Made by a program: the position numbers and the translations under genes. 64,000 bases of DNA from Anthoceros angustus (lineage: Eukaryota; Streptophyta; Anthocerotopsida; Anthocerotales; Anthocerotaceae), in the NCBI GenBank assembly GCA_010909165.1, contig MU008185.1, positions 372,001-436,000 of the forward strand. Reading direction: 5' to 3'. Positions 54,601 to 64,000 of the stretch are shown one piece after another. The notes beneath the pieces are model-generated. The model did not search any database. It had not been told where the DNA came from and saw only the letters and a program-made list of their open reading frames with translations. The stretch's first letter is position 1. Each line of letters starts with the position of its first letter.

Positions 54601-56652
54601 TCCATGTGCCACCCATGGATAGATTAAGGTTGAAAGCTTGACTTGACAAGAAGAAATGTAAGCTCAAGAGTTTGATCAAGAACGGTTGAGGAGGCCTCAC
54701 ATCCTTTACCTTGTCCACCGCATGGGCCCAATGTCAGAGATCTAAGCGGCTTATCTCGACATGGAGGGGCCAGCAGTGGTATGCCCGTCTGGGATTGCTC
54801 AATCACGGGGTTTGAAAAGAGAATTGATGTGAGGGCAAGTGTGCACAAGCAACTTGAACGAAAGTGTTTGCCACACAAGAATTGAAACCCTCTCCAAACC
54901 CTGTGCACCTCTTGAGTATAAGTGCACCGGACGTCGCACTCACTTTGAGCATAAGTGCGCCACCATCCCCACTTGGTACAAAGGTGTCCTCATTTGTGCG
55001 GACGGGCACATTAGGTCTTCCTTGGGCTCGGATGCATGGGTGGTCGCAAATCATCAAAAGTGAAATGAGACATGTGCATTTCTGGATGGTTGGGGCCAAA
55101 ATGGGGTTTGGAGACAAACCCCTATGCTGAGAAACAATGCTTATCGCCAACCTCGAAAACCCAAAAAGCAGGTCTCGCGACCCTCCAAAAGGTCTGGGTT
55201 TAGAAGGTTTTGCGCAGGCCGTAGACCTCCTGTCCAAGTATACCTTGGATTGCCGTCAGGATGCCTCATCCGCCGCGTGCTGCACTGTTGGACTTCGCTT
55301 AACTCCTCCATTTGTTGATGTTGGAGTTGTTGATGCCAAGCATCCTCACCGACTCAAATGTGGTCTGGGCTCCTCCGGAGCTCCATGTTTGGTTCAAGCT
55401 TCCCATCTCGCATTTTGCTTCCACCGAGATACCACAACCCCGCCGTAATCGCTCGCCAACTCTTGTTTGTGTTGTTCCTCCTGCTGCGGTCGCTGGTGGC
55501 TGTGCCCCACGCTTGTTGTAATCGCTTGTACTGGACCAAGTTCCCCGCCTTGTAATCAAGTCCTGTTCCTCCACCGATGCCGCGGAATCCTCAGGTCAAA
55601 AAGATAACGATATTCGGCCGTGCTCCTCAAAGAAGCGCACAATTCAGGGCACGCCTGGTGCCCGCAGATCGAAACCACGCCTCAGCTCCGCGTGAGGTGG
55701 TAGCGAAAATCTTCCCCAATTCCAATTGTGCCATATTCCAAGCTAGCTTTTGGCCGATTGTCCACTCCTCCGACAACCGCAATCTTTTTTGGAACAATAC
55801 TTTCTATCACCAACCCTGCCCACAGAGGGCGGGTCCTGAATCAGCAAGAGAAGAGCGATGGTCCGCCTATTTTCCTACATCGATCACCGTGATTGATGCT
55901 TTTGCCCGCCTATCCCGTGCTTCATCCGCTAGAATTTCTACATCATATTGCTGGACTAGCACATATGGGTCTCTCACCATCTACTATGACGCAATCAACC
56001 TTGCAAAGCTGTCACAAAGCTTCACTAGAGGTCTATGCGTGTTCTTCTAACAACAATTCTTCAATGGCTCTCTGGCTTCCGCTGTATCTGGTTGCCCCTT
56101 CCAAGGCGAGACCCAATGCCAGTTCAAGTTCAGCACACAACACACGATAAGCTCCCCACTGTCTAAGAGTCCAAGGGCGCGTTTGATCGGTCGTTACTCG
56201 CAGGCATAGTTGAGACACCAACAATGCCCACATGAAAATACGCCCACGGTAGATTTTGCTCAACCTGAGCAACTTCTCGACATAACGGGCGAGTATCGAA
56301 TCGGCTGCTTGAGGACAAGAAACCAACCGTGTTTTCTTATCTCGTAAAAGCACTCCTGCCCCTGGTCAAGGCGCTTAAGCGTCGGGCTATTGACAACACC
56401 CACTCCCTAAGGTTTCGATCTATTCCCAACTGCCGACCATGTTGCATTTGCCACCACGCTTCCCTTCGTGTCAGGCTTCCAAGTCCTATTGAGCTTTCCC
56501 AGCTGAGGGGGGGTTTTCCATGACTAGGAGAGGGTGTATGCAACACCTATCCGATTCTCCACACCCTTTCCTGCCATAGGAAACTTCACGATCAGCTACG
56601 TGAGTCAACCGATGCTACTCTCAAAGTGCTGGTCGAAGGCTCTGATACCAAA
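54600..56652 (-). mobile_element. Remnant of an LTR retrotransposon with initiator-Met PBS
   Basis: On the minus strand TGGTATCAGAGCC (56650-56638) matches the initiator-methionine tRNA primer site used by many copia and gypsy elements. It sits three bases from TGTAACGAC, the probable LTR edge at 56654. Downstream minus-strand frames (MLLRDKKTRLVSCP..., KLLRLSKIYRGRIFMWALLV, and near 55750 WTIGQKLAWNMAQLELGK) could be gag, but no RT or integrase was found. Confidence 0.5.
56638..56650 (-). other. Initiator-Met primer-binding site
   Basis: Minus-strand TGGTATCAGAGCC is the exact complement type expected for the tRNA-iMet 3' end. A three-base AAA spacer separates it from the presumed LTR, which starts (plus strand) TGTAACGACAG at 56654. 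Confidence 0.7.
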
Positions 56653-56653
56653 A

Positions 56654-57050
56654 TGTAACGACAGAAAAGCGCCTCCGAGCTCAGCGTGTATTTAACATCC
56701 CGTGATCATATTTCTAAATCGTGACATGACTCACTACGGTGAATCGTATTGCCTTATCCGCACGCACTTTGCTATATGCGAGCACGGTCTGGGATATGTA
56801 TCCTATACATATACGTATATACTCATATATATACGTATATATCATTACATGAAGTCTATGAAAATTAACTCTTTATAACTATCCAAAACATTAATATTAA
56901 TCTTGTCTAAACACTGGAATATTATGTAGTCTTTGATAATATTACCTTTTATTGTTGCCTAAATTTTATGAGAACCAAATAACAACAACCATATAAGATA
57001 AATCAACGGGCACTAGCCCCCCCAATGTCACCCAGCAATACACTCGAGGA
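56654..57050 (-). repeat. Probable LTR (outer end unknown)
   Basis: It begins at the plus-strand TG of TGTAACGACAG next to the primer site. It includes ATACATATACGTATATAC-type AT repeats around 56800-56850. The second LTR and the outer edge were not found. Confidence 0.4.
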
Positions 57051-57307
57051 TATCCCGGGCCAATGATGTCATCCAACACCTACATGACTAGGCTGTCAAA
57101 TTCCCTCGAGCTTGATAGAGAGGAGGAGAGGGAGGTATCCTGGGCCGATGATGTTACCCAACATCTACGTGACCAGGCTGTTAAAGTCCTTCAGGCTTGA
57201 TAGAAAAGGAGGAGAGGGAGGTATCCTGGGCCAATGATGTCACCCAACACCTACATGACCAGGCTGTCAAAGTCCCTCAGGCTTGATAGAAAAGGAGGAG
57301 AGGGAGG
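57051..57307. repeat. 86-bp tandem repeat, three units
   Basis: Units start at 57051, 57136 and 57222 with TATCC(C/T)GGGCC(A/G)ATGATGT and end GAGGAGAGGGAGG. They contain CATGACCAGGCTGT(C/T)AAA-like and GCTTGATAGA strings. The first unit is the most diverged. Confidence 0.85.
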
Positions 57308-57599
57308 CATAATTCGAATAAGGTAGCCTAGGCGATGCGCGAAATAGGAAGAGGAGATGAGACCAAATGCCACTTGTGAGTCCCCTAATAGATAGGTTAC
57401 CAATGTGGACCAAGTTCTCCTTTAAATCTGTGTCCGCGTGCTCGTGTATAACGCTAGGGGGCCTCATCGAAACGCAAAAGTTCCTACAAAGAATCAATAT
57501 CCTCCACCTCTTCCTTGATCTTATCTCCCAGCCCTAAGAAATGAGTGTCGGCCGCCACTAACGGATAGAGACAATCTCAAACCAAGGAGACAGTGACCG

Positions 57600-58300
57600 A
57601 CAATGCCTTCATACTGGTAACTGATAACTGATAACGAATACAAGGGGGTAATTTTGCACACAGAGACCTCACACGAGGGAGGTTAGCACGCCTAGGTAAA
57701 CTGGGGCAATTTGCAAAACCAAACCTACTAGTACTACAACTAAGGCTAAGGCTAAAGCTAGGGCCCTAATGACCAAGGTGCGCTTGCCAAATCCTATTGT
57801 TGAGTACGCCATGGCAAAGAGCGCACCCCGGGCCATAGCTCGATCCGCTTGCCTAGTGCTAGTTGCCGAGTCAAACATGCATATGAAGACCCCTTTCACT
57901 AAGGAACCATACTGATAATAGAGGTCAAATGGGGAACCATAAAAGGAACAAACAAAAAGAGTAAGACTGCCAGCTGCTTGCCCACATCCTTGAGCTCGTC
58001 AAAAATGGTGGCCATGGAGACAATGTTGAAAGCATTATGAACATCGACTTGTAGGGCTACCTAATCAGAATGTGACTCTGGAATCGTCGGCGCCTTGACA
58101 CCGAAGGCCACTGGCTCAAAGTCCCCCGGAATGGCAATCCCAAGTTGATGGGGGCTAAGATATGGGCCTGGAATTGCTCCCGGAGCTGGAGGGCAATGCA
58201 CCGGCTAATGAGCCACAAGAACCCCTCCTCCATGGCGATAGGGCGTACCCCTAGTGTGGGCTTATCTATAACCAATAACTTACTAGCACCCAACACCTGA
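57600..58300 (-). pseudogene. Reverse-transcriptase fragment (LINE-like)
   Basis: On the minus strand KPTLGVRPIAMEEGFLWLIS and RCIALQLREQFQAH match the fingers region (KP.GGVRPIA..). Further on, ALQVDVHNAFNIVS carries the first catalytic Asp motif. SATSTRQADRAMARGALFAM corresponds to the (S)..G.RQGDPL...LF motif, here altered. Frame shifts separate the pieces. Confidence 0.65.
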
Positions 58301-58449
58301 CACAGTCAAAAACACTCGCCATAGTCGTTGCTAGAAATTAATGAAAAGCTCTGAAAAACCATTATAAGGATCCTCGGGAGTAAATCTTAGTTTGACAAGT
58401 ATGGCGACCATTAGAGATAACAAAAGTTACTTGATGTAGAATATCTCCG

Positions 58450-58740
58450 CATGCCGTTGCTATCAAACTTCACGAAGGTGATTGCGAGATTCAAAATCAA
58501 AGGTCATAAGCTACATAGCATAACATGAAGGGGACGTATGTTAAGAAATGACAGACTGTGCCAACAATGCAACATCAAGGAGGTCGCAGACGAAACACAT
58601 TTCCTATTCAAATGCGTTGCAATACAAGAATGTAGAGAAGCCTACAACAGCCTGTTCGAAGGAAGGTAGAAAATGTTAGAGATTGCCACCGCCATGCCCA
58701 TATAGGTCGCTTTGTTCGTAGCCAAATCCAAAATAAATCG
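58450..58740 (+). pseudogene. LINE C-terminal zinc-binding fragment
   Basis: The plus-strand frame reads FTKVIARFKIKGHKLHSIT, stop, then RLCQQCNIKEVADETHFLFK and CVAIQECREAY. The CxxC...HFLFKC arrangement is the zinc-binding tail that follows RT in many non-LTR elements. It lies on the opposite strand to the RT fragment at 57.6-58.3 kb, so it comes from another insertion. Confidence 0.6.
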
Positions 58741-61320
58741 AAGAACATATCACCTGAGCGGAGAATGAATCAAGATCATGACACATGGAAGTACGCCATG
58801 AGGTAAGAACTTGCATTCATATAAGCACTTCCTTAACATACAACTAAGCAAAAGAAATCTAATACGCAAATATAGATGCAAACCAATAACAATAGGAGAG
58901 AGTAGCTCGCACATCGTGGCACAAACACACTCTCACAACATGCAAATTCACACATCGCCCGAGTCATAGTTTTGGCCTCCTCACAACACCCTTGAATTGC
59001 ATATCTAGAGGACAAGCTATGATATGAGCTTGTCCTCTGTGAAAGGGTCTATATATACCAGCCCTTGGCATCAGCATATTCCTAAGATATCTTGCTGGGC
59101 AGATGGACGGGTTGGGGCCCCAATTTTGTTTGCCCCATGCGTAGTTGAGGATAGTCGGCTGATTCCAATGTGGTAGGGATCGTGCCTTGCTGTAGCAATA
59201 CTTCCCTCGTTTGTGCCTAAGGGCTTAGGATTTTGCCCAGGCTCTTTGTTCTCCTTTGAGACTCTGCGTGGTTTCCGTTTTTGCCGTCCAGACATGTTTT
59301 GGTCTTGAGCTTTTCTAGCCTCTTGTCATGAGCTTCAACTGTAATGTCTTCTATCTTTAAAGTCTGTACAGATGGACCGCTAAAACAAATGCCTAACGGA
59401 TGGACGCGGAAGAAAGGGGCCCGTAAAAAAAATAAACCAAATTTCTTGAAAAAGGATGAAACACAAGGAAAAAGATAAAAAGAAAGAGGGCCAGAAAAAG
59501 AATAAATAAATAGATACGGATGGATGAAACAAAAGAAAAGTGGTCAGAAGGTATAAAAGGAATTCAGAGATAAAAAGAAAATTAGTAGAGATAGGATCAA
59601 TAAAGATATAAAGAAAAAATATTTACTGAAATATAATATAAATAAAGATGATTTAAAAATAAATAGAGGTCTTACTTTGATTTACTTATTTTTGATAAAT
59701 GGATATAAGTGAAGATGAATAGATCTAGCCAAGAATAGATAAAGATTGATCGTATTTATCAAAAATTAATTAAAATAGATTGAAACCAGAAAGATTAGAG
59801 GTATAAGAAAAGATAAAGAATATGGAATCTCCGTCACACGGGCGTGTGTGACTCTTTGTTTTGTTATACGCTACGAATATGCCACGACATCTTTTAGATA
59901 CCACGACACATATAATACATGCCATAATACACATGTCAGCACATGCGTTCGCGTGGGCAAAAACTTCTATTACACGTAGGCATGGTGTTCCCATTGTGGC
60001 ATGCATATGTTTTCTTTAGGGTTTCGGTCCCATCAACACACATACATGTTAAACATGCGGGCAAGACATCCATACACAAATTTTAGTTCGCAAGTATGGC
60101 CCGTGTGCACGGTTCCCATTTGCTCAAGGCCTCGATCTCGCGGTCTCGCTTTTGCCACGCTCTCGCATGTGTCTGGCGCTCTCGCTCTCGCATGTGTCTG
60201 GCGCGACCATCGGTAGAATATGCATGCTCACAATCGAGACAGATTCAACAGCGGCATCTGATGGCATGGACAGGCCATGTAGTCCAGTAGGCCCTTTGAA
60301 CTGCACGCTTGTGCATTGCAAGCTTTGAATGCAAGCCGTATGTCTTGTTGCGAAGCCCTTTTCCTGGTCCTTCCGGTACAAGCTTGTTTCGGGTAGTTGG
60401 TGCTATGTGTTGCCTCCGTAAGCGCAGGTCTAGGAAACATTGCAGCCATGTCGGCCGAAAACACCTGCAGTCTTGCACGCGTAAGGGCAACGCCTTTTCG
60501 GCCGCAAACACAGACGTAGGCGCAACGCAACGCCATTGCATACCGAAGCGCGCTTACGCAACCGACAACCCTAACAAATTGTGGATGCGGCGGTCGCGAC
60601 ATGGCATAATGCGTGCCGCAATGGCGGCGCAAAATGACCTCAACGCAACCCTAACCCCAAAAGAAGAAAAGTTTCTATATGTTGTGGAATCATTTTGTAT
60701 CATGAGGAAGGTTGACCACATCGACACCGGGGCCGCAGTTTCAACCGATGTGGTCATGATGATATGCCGAAATAGTGCCAGACAAGTGGACTATTTCTTT
60801 CTCGCCCACAACCCTAAAAAAATGTGGATGCCGCGTGACCAGATTGGTATTCCATAAAAGAAAAGGTTTTTTAGGAACTAAATTATATAAAGATCTTTTA
60901 ACTAAAACTAAAATGAATTCAAAATGTATAATATGGTGCACAATATTATATATAAAAAAACTGAATTAAATACTAATTTATTTGCAATAAGTTAATAAAT
61001 TTATTTATATATATATAATATATAATATAATATATAATATAATATATAATATATAGATATATATTAAAATATATCTATAAAATCTACATCTATATACAAT
61101 ATATATCCATTATATATAATATATCCATATATTAAAAATGATAGATATATATTAAAAGGATTAAAAAATATTATATGATGCTGTATAAAAAAAGATATAT
61201 ATAAAACTAGGTCTGGATGTCAATTAGAAGGGGGAAATGGGGAGAGAAGAAAGGAGAATGTAAGCGAAAAGTAACGCGGAGAGAAAGCGAGGAGACGACG
61301 CAAAAATGATGTAAATTCCT
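58741..61320. other. AT-rich intergenic region, no gene
   Basis: Purine-rich AGATAAA-type sequence fills 59400-59830. A (TA)n/ATATAATA microsatellite lies at 60995-61100. The ORFs in 60000-60900 show no recognisable domain; CTCGCATGTGTCTGGCGC is duplicated at about 60163 and 60187. Confidence 0.5.
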
Positions 61321-61329
61321 GGATAAATT

Positions 61330-63960
61330 GAAAACTAGAAGATCCACCATACATTTGTAGTGGTCCTTCATGGAGGTGATCTCATACTTGTCTGCTTGTA
61401 GCCTCAAAGCACTCCCCCATGCCTTTGTAGTGGTCCTTCATGGGGGATGATTCCATAATGTCTGCTCATAGCCTCAAAGCACTCCCGCCCTTTTCCACTA
61501 GACCCGCAGGACTACAGACTGTGAGCACGCTGAGGAATGTGATTGTCAACTGGCCGTACACTAGCCTCTCTCATTCTCCGAACCGTATCAAAGGCCACTT
61601 CACCGTCTCCTTGACAGGTATAGCCTGCACTATGTGCGTTCTAGGCGATGATATCTCTCTTGGGCAGGGCAGCGGGTCAAACCACTGCCGTGCATCAAGC
61701 ATGCTGCCACACTTTCCCCACATATTAATCAAACTGCAGGCTACAAAGACATCAGCTTCAAACCCTTGTTCTGCAATCTGAGCATGTAACTGCCTTCCTA
61801 GACTGTTAGCTGCCACATTTGGGCATGCCTGCAGAATCCACACAAACTTGGAAGAATTGGGTCCAGAGATGCCTTCTTCTTGCATAGCACTGTAGAAACG
61901 AAGGGCTTCATGCCCCATGGTCTGCCTACTGGGCATATCCAGCAACGATGGCAGTCCAAGTCACCACAGCTTTGTGACCAAGTCCATCAGACGCTCTCTG
62001 AGCCTCCTACAAGCTGGCACACTTTGCACACATGTTCATCGAACTGCTGTCTACAAACACATCTTGCTGTCCTCTTCCTCTGATTTGTGCATGAAGATGC
62101 TTCCCCATCTCCAAGGCCACAAAACCAACACTGGAACATGCCTGCAGGAGGAACAGCAATGTATCGATGCAGTTATGTATGTTACATTATCCGGTATACA
62201 GATGCATTCTTCCTGCATAGCACTACAGAGAATCAGGGCTTCCTGCCTTTTTCCCTGCTGCAAATATCCTGCCATCATGGCAGTCCACGTCAGCACATCC
62301 TTGTGACCGAGGCTATCGAACACTATCCCAGCATCATTCAAGATGCTGCCGCACTCAGCATACATGTTCACTAGACTGTTGGCTACAAACACATCAGCTT
62401 GGTGCTCTCGCTCTCTAATTTTCAGATGAAAATGCCTCCCCATCTCCAAGGCCGAGGTGCCCCCATCCTGCTCCATGCCCTGCTGCTATCATGGCAGTCC
62501 ATGCTACCTCATTTTTTTGACCAAGTCCGTTTAAAACTCTCTCAGCATCTTCCATCTTCTACTTTGCATACACATTCACCAAACTACTAACGAAAACCTC
62601 GTCACCTTCCTGCCCAGTGCTCTAATCTGCGTATGGAGATGCCTGACCTTCGCCAACACCAGGGTGCCCGCACTTGCACATGCCTAAAAGAGGCCATGCC
62701 CTGCTGGGACTATCCTGCTATCACGGTGGTCCACGAGCAAGTCCATCAAACATCGTTTGTGCATCTTCAAAGCTACCACACTTTGCATACATGTTCACCA
62801 AACTGTTGGCTACAAACACATCAGCTTGATGTCCAAGATCTCTGACTAGCATATGCAGCTGCTTTCCCATGTCCAAAGCCAGGAACCCCACATTCACACA
62901 TGCCTGCAGCAAAGCACACAAAGGTCACCAGATTTGGCACAGTCAGGCCTTCATCCTGCAGACCCCTGTAGAGGTGGAGGGCTTCCTGCCCCATCCCCTG
63001 CTGAGAGTATCGTGCCATCATGGCAGTCCACATAATCACATCTTTGCAACCAAGTCCATCAAACATTCTGTGCACACATTCCAAGCTGCCACACTTTGCA
63101 TACATGTTCACCAATTGCGGGCTACAACCACATCTTCATAACCTCGTTCTCTAATATGCACATGAAGCTGCTTCCCCTTCTCCAGCGCTTGGGCCCCCAC
63201 ATTTGCACACCCCTGCAAGAGGCTGACAAATGTAACGAAGCTGGGTACAGCCATGCCTCCCTCTTGCACAGCAGTGTAGAGACGAAAGGCTTCCAGTCCC
63301 CTGCCATGCTGAACATACCCTGCCATCATGTCTTTCGACGTCACCACATCTTTCTGACCGCAGCCTGAGCATGCTCCCTTGCCACACTTCACATACATAT
63401 CCACCAGGCAACTAGAAAGAAACAAATCAGGTTCGACACAGTAAGCCAACACACCAGCATGCACCTGCTGTCCAGATTTCAAGTCTGCACCCCTTGCACC
63501 AGCCTGAAGGGCTGCCTCAAACACAAGCCCGTCTGGGGTAACATCGGACATGGTCATGGCATGATGAAGCTGTATGGGCTGCTTGTCTTGTCCGCGTCTA
63601 ACATGCGCAGAAATTATGGACGACCCCATGAAGGCATGGGTTGGCAACGGCAGCCGACATATGCATTGCCTCTCGCAACCTGCCATGAGAAGCATACACC
63701 CGCATGATGTGGTTGCACACGAACGTGTCCGACTGGTAGCCCGTTTTGACAGCAAAAGAATGAACCCAGCGACCGAGAACGAGGTCTTTGTCCACCATAC
63801 AACACTTAAGTGACGTAAAAAAGAGAGACTTGAAAACACAACCCTCTGCCTGCACAAAAATTCCAAACGCCTCAACAGCCTCACTAAGATGGCCCCTGAC
63901 AACGCAGCTCGCTCACGGTGTCAGCCGTTACGCTCCCTTTGCATCCTGTAGGCCTGACAG
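61330..63960 (-). pseudogene. PPR protein locus, minus strand (frame-interrupted)
   Basis: Read from 63960 downward this is a chain of pentatricopeptide motifs. It begins VVRGHLSEAVEAFGIFVQAE and VHSFAVKTGYQSDTFVCNHI, as in the locus at 12.05 kb. Next come PDLFLSSCLVDMYVKCGKG, VTFVSLLQGCANVGAQALEK, MVNMYAKCGSLECVHRMFDG, VIMWTAMMARYSQQGMGQEA, FVANSLVNMYAKCGSFEDAQ, VLTWTAMMAGYLQQGKRQEA and DVFVACSLINMWGKCGSMLD. The C-terminal block has FDTVRRMREASVRP, ECFEAMSRHYGIIP and DHYKCMVDLL. At least six frame shifts. No DYW motif is seen. A role in organellar RNA processing would be expected if intact. Confidence 0.8.
61345..61490 (-). repeat. Duplicated PPR C-terminal segment
   Basis: Two adjacent units of about 74 bp (about 61350-61413 and 61424-61487) both read GAGTGCTTTGAGGCT...ATGAAGGACCACTACAAA on the minus strand. 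They encode ECFEA(M/T)SR and the KDHYK stretch of the gene above. Confidence 0.75.
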
Positions 63961-64000
63961 AGTCAACATCATCCGGCAAGCTCCAGTGGCAAAGGGAGGC

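Noticed and set aside
60995-61100. Replication origin or matrix attachment region
   Set aside because: It is an ordinary TA microsatellite; nothing further supports such a role.

Overview
The window looks like nuclear DNA of a seedless land plant, most likely a fern or a close ally. The evidence is two pentatricopeptide-repeat (PPR) loci with the land-plant VNMYAKCGS / WTAMMAGY pattern, plant-type Ty3/gypsy and CACTA-like elements, short introns with GT..AG borders and a 5S rRNA-derived repeat. The species assignment is inference. Almost every recognisable coding block is interrupted by small indels. The sequence is therefore either rich in pseudogenes or an imperfectly polished assembly (single N bases lie at 28981 and 50353).

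Regions: (1) 1-9755 and 14680-24460 are two copies (A and B) of one ~9.7-kb segment encoding an unusual receptor-like protein. It has four large leucine-rich-repeat (RI-type) modules, a ROC GTPase domain with P-loop GFPYAGKTT, a COR domain, and a C-terminal domain with the full signature set of a canonical caspase (RGLAMI, HG, NACRG, and a p10 subunit with EKGTNFITALM). Copy B keeps the motifs readable; copy A is degraded from ROC onwards. Between them lie SINE-like repeats with (TTC)n tails and a PPR pseudogene carrying an exact ~1-kb tandem duplication. (2) 24.8-25.5 kb is a large inverted repeat whose spacer holds 5S rRNA-like sequence. (3) 26.5-30 kb holds minus-strand genes of unknown function, split by a CACTA-like end with 26-bp subterminal repeats. 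(4) 30-35.4 kb is mostly noncoding with a small spliced plus-strand gene of unknown function. (5) 35.5-42.5 kb is a minus-strand Ty3/gypsy element (LTR, PBS, gag, protease, RT, RNase H, integrase) truncated after integrase. (6) 42.5-45.9 kb is GC-rich unassigned sequence. (7) 46-50.4 kb has two related broken F-box-like genes. (8) 50.4-53.4 kb is a DUF7869-type gene with a GC-rich MITE in an intron. (9) 54-58.8 kb contains remnants of an LTR element with an initiator-Met primer site, an 86-bp tandem repeat and two reverse-transcriptase-related fragments. (10) 61.3-64 kb is a second, minus-strand PPR locus related to the first.

How the genes might work together: LRR-ROC-COR proteins use LRRs for sensing and the ROC-COR pair as a GTP switch. 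A caspase attached to that switch would make a one-chain sensor-protease, reminiscent of receptor-caspase signalling in animals. This is inference from domain order. Plants are generally described as having metacaspases rather than true caspases, so this locus is the item most worth following up.
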